From contig CAMPET010000239.1 of assembly GCA_946803715.1 (NCBI GenBank), forward strand, positions 24,527 to 54,043: a DNA stretch of 29,517 nucleotides, in the 5' to 3' direction. The notes under the pieces were generated by a model, which worked only from the letters and a program-made list of their open reading frames with translations, had not been told where the DNA came from and searched no databases. The stretch is from Beroe ovata (Eukaryota > Ctenophora > Nuda > Beroida > Beroidae). Each line of letters opens with the position of its first letter. The stretch's first letter is position 1. The translations under genes and the position numbers were made by a program. Below, in pieces: positions 19,001 to 29,140 of this stretch.

Positions 19001-22000
19001 TCCAAGCGACCTCTTACTAATACGACCTCTTTGTTTCACGCATAACAACATTTACAGGAAGTTGAAAACAAACTTTGTCGACGACAGTTTTAGACCTTGC
19101 AACAAGTCTATAAATGGAGAGGACGAGGTTTCCAGTGTTGTCAGTAGCAACGGTCACCATAGCAACACGAGTGTTTCGAGCAGTACTTCGGAGGTTCTGT
19201 GGCTGAGACCGCATGAAATTGAAGCGGGCTACCCCTCTGTGGATTGGACACTCTTCAGAACACCACTTCCAACAGATATAATACAAGGTTATTTCCGCTA
19301 ATCGAAACTTATGCTGTTACTGACACTATTATCGATCTTATAATCAAGTTTCCTCCTAGGTTCACTCGGAGATTGCTGGCTGCTCAGTTCACTGTCAGTT
19401 CTAGCAGATAAACCAAGCATCATAGAGGAGATATTCATCACCAAATCAGTGTCAGCTGAAGGTAAGAAAAGTAAAATACAGCAAAGCTCACTTTAGCACT
19501 TTCATATGTGCGGTGAAATCGTTGCCATGGTAGCAGTAATGAAATGCAAAAATGCACGTGTAAAAACATAAGTTCATTAGTATCGTTTGTATGACGTGTG
19601 ACGTTAGGTAAAATGGCCAGCTTTTTACGAAAATGGAAAACTTCGAAAGATGTCAGCGAAGACCCGGGTAATAAGCAACCCTTTTTACTTTTTTCACTGT
19701 GTGATCATTGGATAGGGTGAATTTGGAGTTGTAGAAAAACTCTAACTATGAATCATTAAGACTAACTAGATTTACATGGATCAGATCATGTGACAGCGAA
19801 ATCTCCCAAGAATGGTCAAAAGTCTGCCCGCCCAGCCCAAGTGCCCCCGCCGACAGTTTCCATAACAACACATGAGTCGAGTGACGAGGTGTTAGAGAAT
19901 GATATCCAGGCCGGGAAAGACCTGACCCCCGGGAAATCAATCAGCAACACCAGTGTTAAGAAGAAGAAGATGAAATCTACCTCTGGCATGATTAGGGGAA
20001 AGTTGTCAAAACTATCTATTCTAGGGGGTGGAAAATCAGAGAGCAGTGAGGGGGCTATGCCCAGACCCCCATCCTCCCTTGTTGGGGACATGGTGTCGGA
20101 GTATTGGGATTTGGGATCGACCCCCAGCCCACCCCCCTGTGATTTAGATGGGAAACACTTGGTGACATGTCAGATGTAGGGTACTATAGTAGAAGATGTA
20201 CCATCCAATGGAGGAGAGAGAGAGAGAGAGTTGTCTTGACTCCTGCTTATTCAAAATGTCATAAAAGAGATCTTGTTAACCAATGAGACCTGTGTTTCAC
20301 TTCTAGTTTTATCTAACTTCTAGTTTTGTCAGGTTGAAGTGTTGACTAACTATGGGAGTGTTAGTTGTCTGTTCAATATTCCGATTCGCTGACGATTTCA
20401 CCCACTTCACCCAAGGAAAGCACTAATTTAGGGGAACACTATGTTTCAGGTGTGTATGAGTTACGGTTGTGTAAGGACGGCGAGTGGAGAGATGTTATAG
20501 TCGATGACTATCTGCCCTGCTACCCCAACAAGAAGCTCATCTTTGCTCAGAGCGACAGGAAACAGCTGTGAGTAGAATTGAGGGGGCAGCAGCGACATTG
20601 CTCCTTCATAATATACAGCAACTCCTTCATAATATACAGCAACTCCTTCATAATATACAGCAACTCTGTTGTATTCGCTAACTCTCCCAGTTGGGTTCCC
20701 CTCATTGAAAAGGCAGTGGCTAAGCTATTTGGAGCGTACAGTACTCTGAAAGCTGGGCATTGTGGCGAGGGACTACAGTTGCTGACTGGTGCTCCCATCG
20801 AGTCTATCAAGATAACCGACTACCAGGACGATTTGGAGCTCCTCTGGGGTAAATTCCACAGTGTGTGTTGCTATGGTGATATCTCCATATATGGTGTGAT
20901 GTTTGGTGATTCAACTCCCGCACAGGAATGCTATTGAGTTACAAGGAAGCCGGTTTTCCCATGGGTGTCTGCTGTATGGGTGAGGAGGCGGCTAGTTTAG
21001 GGCTCACCACCCGCCACGCCTACTCTCTCCTAAACCTGCATGCTGCAGAGCACGTGCGACTCATACAGCTGCGGAACCCGTGGGCTAAAGACACGTGGAC
21101 CGGCCGATACAATAACCGGTGTCCACAGTGGACACCCGAACTCAGACAACAGCTCTTGGTGAGAACATAACCTGTCAAGATGTCGCTCACAACTGTCAAG
21201 ATGTCGCACACAACTGTCAAGATGTCGCTCACAACTGTCACAGTGCTCCTGTCACAGTCTGCTGCCAGTAAACAGTTCACACTGCTGCTAGACAGTCCAC
21301 TGTCAGTGACAGACTGTCGCTGTGACAGGACGCAGGCTGTAAGTTGCAGGACGCAGGTTGTTATGTTTACTACTCCGCAGGTTTTCGAAGACACAGTTGA
21401 GGCTGTATTCTGGATGGAGCTGACTGATTTTGTCCGGTATTTCGGCATTATGGACGTGTGTCGACTCCACCAGGGCTGGAGGGAGTGGAGAGGGTGTGGG
21501 GAATTCTCCACAACCTCACCCCACGTTCTCTACCTGTCAGTGTGTGAGACATTGTGTCTAGACGTCAGTCTGATACAGCCCACACGCCGGGGCGCCGCTG
21601 CTCTCTCCCGTGCTCCCGTCGACCTGAGCGTTGCCGTGGTGCGTTGCCATGACAACACTCCGCAAACAGTTGTGGAGTTTTCAGGGAGGAGTTTGCTGAG
21701 CAGTGTCACGTGCTCAACTCTCGTCACACCGGGCACATACATGATTGTGCCCATGTCCTTCCTCTCTGGCGAGGGGGAGGGGGCTGCCAGGTACACCCTG
21801 GCTTGTTTCGCAGAGAGGGACTGGGTAGTATGGGAGGGGACGGGGGACAGAGCCCTGATCCCGGATGTTCTCTTCAAAGTGGCAGAGACTAAAGGGGAAG
21901 AGAGAGATGCACTGCAGGGGTGTTCTGTCTACCAGCTCAACAAGAAAATAGCTGGGCTCGTTATTGCCGTGGAAAACAGAAATCCACACAGGTAACCTAT

Positions 22001-22472
22001 ACCCAGAAATTGAAATAGAAATAGTGGGAAACGTACTGCAATAACTATTTACTAGTAAGACCCATTAACACGTTTGTAACACGCTTGATGTGACCTCGTG
22101 AACGTGTCAAATTATTACCATTTAACACAGAACCACTGCCATTTAGCGCAGAACCACTAATAGAATTAAGCTGCACTCTTTACACTTTTGTAACCTCGCC
22201 CCCCTCCCCCCAGGTTTTTTCACATCACAAGTGAATCTCACAGCACGAGCAATGTTGTGAGTACACGTGGCGACATTTCGACCACCGATTGGATTCCGCC
22301 ACTCTCACGGATGATAGTCATGATATTAACACAGCTAGACGAGACGTGTGGGTTTAAGATTCAGAGCTCGTATAAGTTCAGTGTAGTGGACCTCGAACAG
22401 GCCCCGGACGAGAGGACTTTTCATTCCCCTCCAATATGCTCCAGCTTTTTACATCGGGTGTCCCCTTTGTAA
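16087..22472 (+). CDS. CAPN15: Calpain-15 (small optic lobes type) cysteine protease with RanBP2 zinc fingers
   Basis: Exons: 16087-16181 (ATG at 16147), 16254-16353, 16467-16553, 16649-16801, 16886-16954, 18726-18946, 19058-19287, 19360-19461, 20450-20567, 20691-20848, 20926-21158, 21381-21991 and 22214-22472; from ATG 16147 this is 2376 bases, 791 aa. Two RanBP2-type fingers (W-x-C-x2-C-x10-C-x2-C) start at W31 and W97, followed by a calpain catalytic core with all three active-site residues: C304 in QGSLGDCWLL, H455 in TTRHAYSLL and N475 in LRNPWAKDTW. The C-terminus (GLVIAVENRNP, NVVSTRGD, VMILTQLDETCGF) is the SOL-homology domain typical of CAPN15. No EF-hands are present, as expected. 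The link between the finger exons and protease exons spans a 1771-base intron with phase 0 at both ends; two separate genes are the alternative. Exon 1 begins with CAAC, an apparent second half of a further finger whose first half I could not find, so the 5' end is incomplete. Confidence 0.85.
17082..18179 (-). CDS. Class A (rhodopsin-like) G-protein-coupled receptor, intronless
   Basis: Seven hydrophobic segments are visible. Numbered from an upstream in-frame ATG at 18293, the landmarks are GN (N68) in helix 1, AVADCAY (D98) in helix 2, C124 before helix 3 and C205 in loop 2 (probable disulfide), W176 in helix 4, P231 in helix 5, P275 in helix 6 (FFLSYIPS instead of CWxP) and NAIIY (312-316) in place of NPxxY. 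The DRY motif is absent (NIAKLHYM at that place). ATG 18179 (MNSTWHIS) is preferred: it gives a short glycosylatable N-terminus and follows an acceptor-like TCTCAG, which would make the longer start part of a 5' UTR intron. The tail holds ECGE repeats from a 12-base tandem (17154-17195). The ligand is unknown. The gene lies wholly inside an intron of the plus-strand calpain-15-like gene. Confidence 0.87.
   Translation of the reverse strand: MNSTWHISDAARYSAATWSILTAVTSIAGNSVVLVASIKHDAFTIDRVSATLINHIAVADCAYAVYIILSMGHLLGGRNVYGLVPCYLISVFSYLITGVETLLIAALNIAKLHYMRFPLQLSAGATHRKGHVVGVVIWTVVATLLGSTLYLAWGSGDILYLPSVNRCKTDSLSNHITVRIISTLSVTLLTVIPFTVILVTMIWLASLAKKTRGRRINSHNAVAFILISAVFFLSYIPSMLATIFRKITTLSRSAWVGTFYTVSYYLINTNFAVNAIIYFFTIRSFGAFVRREWREARRFRNPVTKIRLMVWSMRRGNRRSGTGTVFRNRECGEECGEECGEEIQGIGGEQTSLPREAPRNSDNIE
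17154..17195. repeat. 12-base tandem repeat in the GPCR tail
   Basis: The unit CTCCCCACACTC is repeated about 3.5 times. On the minus strand it encodes ECGE-ECGE-ECGE in the cytoplasmic C-terminus of the receptor. Confidence 0.9.
19613..20179 (+). CDS. Small disordered protein or alternative 3' end inside a calpain-15 intron
   Basis: Two exons, 19613-19667 and 19785-20179 (GT-AG, phase 1), give 149 residues starting MASFLRKWKTSKDVSEDPD. The rest is low in hydrophobics, rich in S/P/K, with KKKKMKSTSGMIRGKLSKL in the middle and PPPC near the end. No domain is recognised. It sits between the calpain exons 19360-19461 and 20450-20567, on the same strand. An acceptor-like TTAG at 19606-19607 would join the upstream calpain exon to it in the correct phase (SAEG-KMASFL), so it may be an alternative ending giving a protease truncated just after its catalytic cysteine, rather than an independent gene. 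Either way coding status rests on the open frame and good splice sites only. Confidence 0.5.
20601..20663. repeat. 21-base tandem repeat, three exact copies, in an intron
   Basis: The unit CTCCTTCATAATATACAGCA plus A occurs three times head to tail in the calpain-15 intron 20568-20690. Each copy contains ACAG followed by CAA, so it multiplies acceptor-like AG dinucleotides shortly before the real acceptor at 20690. Confidence 0.93.
21172..21234. repeat. 21-base tandem repeat, three copies, in an intron
   Basis: The unit is CTGTCAAGATGTCGCTCACA plus A; the middle copy has GCACAC instead of GCTCAC. It lies in the calpain-15 intron 21159-21380, shortly after the donor. It is unrelated in sequence to the 21-base triple at 20601 but has the same unit length and copy number. 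Confidence 0.93.
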
Positions 22473-22483
22473 TGTCACACGTT

Positions 22484-22512
22484 ATTGCTTATCAATATCA
22501 TCGATAAGCAAT
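22484..22512. repeat. Stem-loop 11 bases after the calpain-15 stop codon
   Basis: The arms ATTGCTTATC and GATAAGCAAT are perfect 10-base inverted repeats around a 9-base loop. It would lie in the 3' UTR of the calpain-15-like mRNA. No known regulatory element is recognised. Confidence 0.85.
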
Positions 22513-22568
22513 CCACAATCACCGTGATGTTCCAGCAATGCGACCGGAGACAGATTATAGAATTGGAA

Positions 22569-22588
22569 GTGCGTGCAATTGCACGCAC
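22569..22588. repeat. Perfect 20-base palindrome
   Basis: GTGCGTGCAATTGCACGCAC is its own reverse complement. It lies 96 bases after the calpain-15 stop and is followed by a run of eight T. Confidence 0.93.
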
Positions 22589-23166
22589 CGTTTTTTTTCG
22601 TGGTTTAATACTTATGCAGTGCCCGGTTGCACTTCACCGTCACGCGACTACTCGAAACTGCAACTTAATAAGTCACCGCCAATTTCAACACACGACATTG
22701 TGACCGGCTTGTCAGATGTTATCTGACCTCTGTTGCATCGGAATTAGCATGTTTCGGACTCCAATATTCGCATGAAGGTCGGATAGCAGCTAACATGGGT
22801 CAGTGGGGGGACAAATTGAAATACCATGTGCCTAAGTTGGGTGGGGGGGCAACTTTTTGGTCTAACGTTGCATTGAATATTTTTACTTTCGTAATTAAGT
22901 ATTTTTCAGACAGTCAGTTGAATGTTCATGTACAGTTTTCAATTTTATGACGTTGTGAGTCGACCGGCTCACATGAAACAAGTAACGTGGTTTCATATTG
23001 ATCATCGAAAATCATTTGTTAGCAATAGCAATCCATAAAAATCCAAAAATCTGCAAACTTTATCAAAACACGATTAATCAAAACATTGTATAGGTTTAAA
23101 AACAACGGAACAATAAATAATATCGCACGAAATCATCAGTTCTATACTAGGTACTCGAATATTTCA

Positions 23167-26100
23167 TCATATGTCCAACACATCATCCTCGCTGTCACTG
23201 AATAGCGGCGGTGGATGGGGAACTGCCGTTACTGACTCAGGCCGCTGTCCGAAAACCTGAAATATTTGCAAAATCTAAGTCCAGAGCTACTCGCATAATG
23301 GTTACACTGAGGTTTGACTCGATTACAGATTAGGAACCGCCGCAGTAGGTTTGACTAGGAATATATGATTGAATGGAAGGGTCATAATTACCTCTGACGG
23401 TAGTTGGGTGATGTCCTCCACACTGACGTGTGGCAAGCTCGGTTCGAAAACTGCTGCCAGTGGAGGCGGTTCTTCCTCAACCTGGTGGGAGGGCGCTGTC
23501 ATCCAGAGATCCTCTACCTCCCTTGCTTCAAATTCATCATTGTCATGCCCTCCTCTAGAATTCTCATTGTCATGCTCTCCTCTAGAATTCTCATTGTCAC
23601 GCCGTCTCGAATTTTCGTCATTAGACTGTCCTGATTCCCCATCTTCAGGCTGCACAAATTCTTCGTTATTGGGCTGGCGGTGAGACGAAAAGTCTGACAT
23701 ATCGTCCCATCTTGTCTCATTCACCATCTCACCAGCAGACACGGCTAGTTCACGTTGTTCAGAGTCCTGTTCACGTGACACATGTTCTTCGTGTGACACG
23801 TGTTCTTCGTGTGACACATGTTCTTCGTGTAACACATGTTCGTCGTGTGATGACTCAGGATGGTTTACACCCCCATCAGAAGTCTCCTCCGTGATCAATT
23901 CCTCTTCACATCCATCCTCGTCCTCTTCCTCGTTTTCTGGAAGATCATCATCCTCACTTTCATCACTATCCTCACCGGATGATGAGGATTTTCCTCCCCC
24001 ATCTTGTTGTTTGAGTGAATTCAATGTGACAGTTTTTATGATTCCCATAAGACTCTTGAGCACGTATGATCCGTCGTATTCTTCATCCGGATAGACATGT
24101 GTTCTGACCATTTTAAAAACATCGTTCAGAATGAGCTTAACTTTTGAAGTGACAATCTCTCTCTGCGAGGATTCCACGTCTATTTCTTTGCTCATAACCT
24201 CCTCGAGTTTTCCCCTGAGATTCCTGATTTCGATATCTTGATTCTCTTGCAAAGCATCCCCCCGTTTCCTCTCTGCAGTTCTCTCAGCGCGCTCGTTTTC
24301 CAATACCCTGTCCTTTTCTTTGCTCATCCGTTTCTCCACTTCGAGCAACTGTTTCAGTTTCACAATTTCCTCACTGTTATGATTTGACACATTCGAGCTT
24401 TCTCTCTCCTCCATCACCATCTTCAACCTCCTAATCTCCCGCTCCAATTTCATCGTTTTCTCTTTTTCATGAAGTTGTTGCTCGTCCATACCCTGGGAAA
24501 GTTCTAATTTTTCTAGGAAGCACTTCTGGAGTTTATCCTTGAGTTTTACTATTTCCTGCTCTAACAGTTCCTCTTTTCCACTGTTCCCATGGAGAGAATT
24601 CATTTGTAGTGCTGACAGCTCCCCTCTAGCGGTGAATAAGTTCGTTTGCAACGTTTTGTTCTCAGAGTAAAGCTGTTCCACCTGGGATTTGAGAGATTGA
24701 ATGTACCCGTCCTTGGCTTCTATCTCGTAGTGCCGGCTTGAAGTCGATGACTTCATCAGTTCCACGCTCCTCTTCAATTCTTCCCTCTCCTTCTCCAAAC
24801 TTTCGATCTTATACTTTGAACTCTGTGAATTGGAGAGAAACTGCCTTTGCGTTTCCTCAACTGCTTCGTTTTTCAAATTTAATAATTCCTGGTTTTTGTT
24901 GAGGAGCTCAGTGATTTTAGCTGATCGCTCCTCTAAAGTCGAGGCTTTCATTTTCACATCGGCTTTCAGCTGCTCATTTTCGGAAACTATGCGTTGAATA
25001 TTGAACATCAAGAGTTGAGTATCCATGTTCTGAGCACTGCTAGGCAGTCCGCCATTATATATGACGGGACTGTCCGTTAACTTGTCCAATTTGGATGAAA
25101 TTTCTTTCAGTGAATTCTCAATGGAGGAAACTGATTTATCCATGTTCTTACTCACCTCCAGATTTTCCTTTACCTCGTTAGGAACGAACAGAGTTTGTGT
25201 TAGAGGAGCATGATAGTTAGCGAGAGTTTGGCTGGAAATGTGGGGTATCAGTGGACCGGCACTCATAGGGGCTGGGTTGATGGGCTGCGCAATGGGTTGA
25301 GCAATAGGTTGAGCAATGGGTTGTGCTATGGTCTCTGGTTCATGGTGATTACTATGTGACCCCCGAGACACAGTGGACGATGTCCTAGTTTTCTGTTTGA
25401 ACGAAGACCTCCTATCTCCTACACCTGGATCTGGGCTAGTTACATTGGGCAACATTGGCTGCGCACCCATTCGGGCCATCCTGGACAAAATGTCATCCTT
25501 GTGAGATGGGGCTGCACTGTTTGTCTTGTAACTAGGGTAGCTGTCCACCGAGGACGTGTCATTTGCCTCGTCTACTGGAGACGGGATGGGAGAAGGGGAC
25601 ACAACTTGCCGGACGTGAACTCTGAAAACCGTGTCTTTGTCTGGTGGCATGTCATGGGATGCGTGACTTGATGGCACACCAATGAAATACACACCTCCAA
25701 CAGCGCATCCTGCTAGCAAATTCAGCCAGTTTCGAGTCAGATTAGGAGAATTTAGGGTGATTTCCAGTGATTCGTCTAAGTCAAACTGAGCACCCAACTT
25801 TCCATCATTAATAACATACCCGTCACAGGATACGCTAATCTTGTCAGTCATTGCGACAGTTTTGCAGTCAGGTTTAGTGAAATTCCCTTGCTCCTTTACA
25901 GGCGAATCAGTCAGTGATAATTTGACGAGGGTCACATTCAGTTGAAATGTCTCCAAATCCTTTTCACTAGCAAACATGATACCCCAGCACTGACTTGCAT
26001 CATCGTAATATGTGAGAAAAGAAGCTGCAGTCAGTGAAAATGTCTTTCCACATTCTATTTTGGAGGATGATAAAAGCTTTTGCTTTTGTCCATAGATTAT

Positions 26101-26723
26101 CAAAGTTTTGAGTCCTGTTATTGCCACTCCTAGCTTGCCTTTGTGAGCATATGAACCACCACTGTACATGTACACTTGACACGCTGTAGCAAATAACACT
26201 CCTGAAATAAAAAAAAGTCTGAATCTGAAGAAAAACTTGATTAAAAGTGAAATTTTAAGTAGATTTTCAACAATTTTCCCACGATTCGCGCGCGCAATGT
26301 AGAAAATCCGTCACCGCGCGCGCATCAACTTTCAAAATCTCATCCGCGGTTTACAGAAAAGTAGCATGTGACATGTGTATGTCACAAAATAGGAAGGGCA
26401 TTTCAAAACATGGTCGAAACCGTCCCAATTCCAAAAGAGTGATCCAAAACAATGTTGGAACCAGTTATAATTACTATTTACGCATATCCTAAGTTGGGTT
26501 CATAGTAATTTAGTACGGTAGAATCACAAATTGCAGTGTATTGAGTACTCTGCGTAGATTACATACTGGGTGATGCCGTATCAGGATGCTCCTTCGGCTG
26601 CTTCGGTGCACTAAACTTGAGTGAATCAACATTCTTATTCATTGTCACATTCCCAAACAGATTTTGCAGGTCGTCTTTACTGTTTGGAGTGAAGTCTAGA
26701 TCTTCATCTGTGTCTGTAAACAT
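23167..26723 (-). CDS. FKBP15: FKBP15 (WAFL)-like endosomal coiled-coil protein, 3 exons, 1018 aa
   Basis: Exons 26723-26567, 26201-23392 and 23256-23167 total 3057 bases in frame. The N-terminus (MFTDTDEDLDF, then LKFSAPKQPKEH) and the C-terminus (PPPLFSDSEDDVLDI) both match the acidic ends of FKBP15; the latter requires splicing at 23391 rather than reading on to 23323. Residues ~54-165 are the WH1/PH-like region (VLFATACQVYMY, TYYDDASQCWGIMF). Residues ~165-258 correspond to the FKBP domain but are so diverged that peptidyl-prolyl isomerase activity is unlikely. DDILSRMARMG is the conserved linker, followed by a long coiled coil (~458-735), an acidic stretch and low-complexity repeats (QPIA x4, HEEHVS, NENSRG). 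Family members act in early endosome movement with actin. The start at ATG 26723 is favoured over 26753. Confidence 0.87.
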
Positions 26724-26979
26724 GCTAGCGAGAAAAAATGTTAGGAAATTCAAAGAAAAGGCAAAAATTATCTGATCGACGCAGTGATACTTACCGAATG
26801 GTATACATGAATTAGCATATAACTATGGACGTGAGAAACAAGTACTTGGACGATTGCTAGGCCCATTTTCAATCTCTCATCAGCCAAATTCCTTTCTTAA
26901 CTAGTGTAACAACTATACGTTTAATTCAAAAATTTCATCCAAAAACCTTCATTTCTTTTACGATGGTTGTGTACGAAAA

Positions 26980-27750
26980 CGCGTCTCAGGGAAACAAGAT
27001 GACCTCAAACTAACATCTTAAATCGATTCAGTCTCCGAAAAAATGGAAATGAATGATATATAGACGGAAATTTTCATCAGTTTTCGCATCTTGGATTTTC
27101 CAAAAGTTAGATCAAGAAAACACAAATCCCAACAACCATGGCCATGGATGGGATGGCCGGAAAGCCCTTTTGCTCACAGCGATATAATAATAGGTGTTCA
27201 CGACCTGATTGTGGCCGCTGAATCCGAATTTAATGGAGTTTTGGAGCCATCTCGTCGGGAAACGGGTGAAAGTTGATTTTGTCGTATCCCGAATTTTGGG
27301 ACAGTTGTTCAAAAAATAACTCCTCAGGGAAGCAGGACGGCTGCAAAATACCATCTTTAATCGATTCAGCGTCCAAAAATACATGGGAAACGATGGTATT
27401 TTAAGAGATATCGAACAAAAAATATTTTCGCCATTTTGAATTCGGAAATAATGTGGATCCAGAAAACATAAATCTCAAAATCCAGGGTGGGGAGGGTCGA
27501 AAAATCATTTTGCTCACAGAAATATAAAAATAGGTGTTCCCTGCCTAATTTTGACCGCTGAATCCGAATTTGATTGAGTTTGTCGTTTCCCGAATTTTAG
27601 GTTGTCGTCCACACAATAACGCATCAGGGAAGCAAGATATGACCACAAAATACCATCTTCAATCGACTTAGCGTCCAGAAAGGAAAATCCAGAAAACGCC
27701 AACGACCAATCTGAATTCTTATCCCAACATCCAGGGATGAAATGGTTTGG
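26980..27750. repeat. Degenerate tandem repeat, unit about 300-340 bases, 2 to 2.5 copies
   Basis: Marker words recur in the same order. TCAGGGAA(A/G)CA(A/G)GA is at 26986, 27324 and 27624. AAATCGATTCAG/AATCGACTTAG comes shortly after each. (C/T)CAGAAAAC or AAGAAAAC lies near 27115, 27459 and 27687. TTTTGCTCACAG(C/A)(G/A)ATATAA and GCTGAATCCGAATTT(A/G)AT occur twice. The last copy lacks about 75 bases of the first unit. All frames are broken. It may be a satellite or a dispersed repeat family; no transposase or tRNA-like promoter is visible. Confidence 0.8.
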
Positions 27751-29013
27751 ATTGGTTTATGAAGTTCCTGAGGGTAGTGTATGCATTCCTCAATCATATA
27801 TGCTTCGTCTGGGCAGATTATAGTGAAGGTCCCTATCTTTTACATGTCCCAAAATTTTAATGTCCCAAAATTCACAGCTTGGAGACAGTGTATTTTTGTT
27901 TAGATTAAAGTGGCTGGTTTGGTTGTTGTACCCAGACATTAATTTCATATCTATGAGTTTATTGAGCAGTGTGTAACTTATTTGACTGAGGTTAAATTTG
28001 CAGTGTTTTGATAGGCAGTACATTAGATAGGTTCATTCATAATGGAGAGAGGAGACTTTTCCAACTGTTTATATGGGTTTGCATTTAGTGCAGTTTAAGT
28101 TTAGTAAAGATTCACTTATGGGGCATTTAAATGTCACAATCCGATTTTGGCAATCTCACTTCCTTCATACCCTCGACTCACCCAACCCCCTGTCATAACT
28201 CACCAAACCTCTGCTTTAAGTTATCCAACTCACCCTCTCATGTCTTTGCTCACCAAACACATTGAAGGAAAGTCAGGTCCGTTTGTCTGCTTTTGCCCTT
28301 ATAACTTTTTGGTAATGCATTTTGATATAAACTTGGGTCAGACCATTCAGTTTCACACAATTGGTATAAAAGATCTCACATCTAATGCCAAAGTGGATCC
28401 ATGTAATACAGGATTAAGGATTATTACCACTTTTCTCAATTTGGCAAGAGCACTATTTGAAAAAACTTCACTCTGAGGAAGGCCTGAATGTGCTTAAGTG
28501 TCCCAAATTTCCTAATTTGACTAACAATTACCATATGGCCTGTGATCATCAAAACTAATAAGCCATCAACTTGGCCTCTATCATGTACCTCATCAGTAGT
28601 CATTCTATTTTTCTCACATTTAGTCAGTGTTGTGTAGTGGTTTTTAATATGAGTAGAAATTATGTGCGCCAGTGATGATCCACTAGTGATTCTGTGGTGA
28701 TTCAGTATCAACTGGAGTGTACCTCCTAACTCAAGAGAGTTTCCATTATTTGAAGAACAATCCTTTATCCTTTAATTTTTGCGAAAATTCAAATAAGGAA
28801 GGATCAATCTTTAAAAGAATTAAACACCTCTTTTGAAAGTGGAACTTAAACGCCTTTACAAAACGCCTTTACAAAACTTTTAAAAACTGCGTCAAAAATG
28901 ACAAATGCCTCGAGAAATTTTCTTCTCATAATAAAAATCTTCGTGAATAGAACTTTTCATTTTCGAGATTTTTCGAATTTGCTTGAGTGTTGAACGCGCG
29001 TGCCGCGTTGTTT
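27751..29013. other. Intergenic, no gene firmly recognised
   Basis: The sequence is AT-rich with the small repeats TGTCCCAAAATT (27846 and 27862) and AACGCCTTTACAA (about 28848-28875). A 109-codon open frame at 28147-28476 (+) has ordinary amino-acid composition (including KSGPFVCFCPYNFLVMHFDI) but no start context or domain I can name. It could be a stray exon or part of a repeat. From about 28990 a GC-rich block begins. Confidence 0.45.
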
Positions 29014-29140
29014 TTAATTACCGCAACGGCGCGGCGCAACAGTCCACAATAATAAAAAGTTTGTGACGCGCGCGCGAAACGAGGTCCGTTCTTGCGTCGG
29101 CGTCAACAATGAACAAGGTCTTTCAACGAACGCGCGCAAA
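28990..29140. repeat. Cluster of GCGC-rich blocks
   Basis: Blocks such as GAACGCGCGTGCCGCGTTG, CAACGGCGCGGCGCAACAG, GACGCGCGCGCGAAACG and ACGAACGCGCGCAAAT lie within 150 bases, each between AT-rich spacers. They have the same style as the blocks at 4079-4412 and the two in FKBP15 intron 1 (26283-26296 and 26315-26325). Confidence 0.7.

Larger units (their letters stand above)
22473..23166. other. Convergent intergenic region between calpain-15 and FKBP15 genes
   Basis: The two flanking genes end towards each other here, so both 3' UTRs should lie in this stretch. It holds the hairpin at 22484-22512 and the palindrome at 22569-22588, then GT-rich/poly-G words (22805-22850) and AT-rich DNA with AATAAA-like words (23110-23122). 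No further gene is recognised. Confidence 0.5.

Noticed and set aside
20365-20449. Short coding-looking lead into the calpain exon at 20450
   Set aside because: It precedes a clear acceptor (ATGTTTCAG); the family sequence resumes exactly at GVYELRLC.
23323-23391. Unspliced C-terminus of the FKBP15 gene
   Set aside because: Splicing at 23391 to 23256 gives the family's PPPLF-acidic ending in frame.
23369-24094. Plus-strand open frames opposite the FKBP15 gene
   Set aside because: Antisense shadows of the long FKBP15 exon; serine runs mirror its acidic codons.
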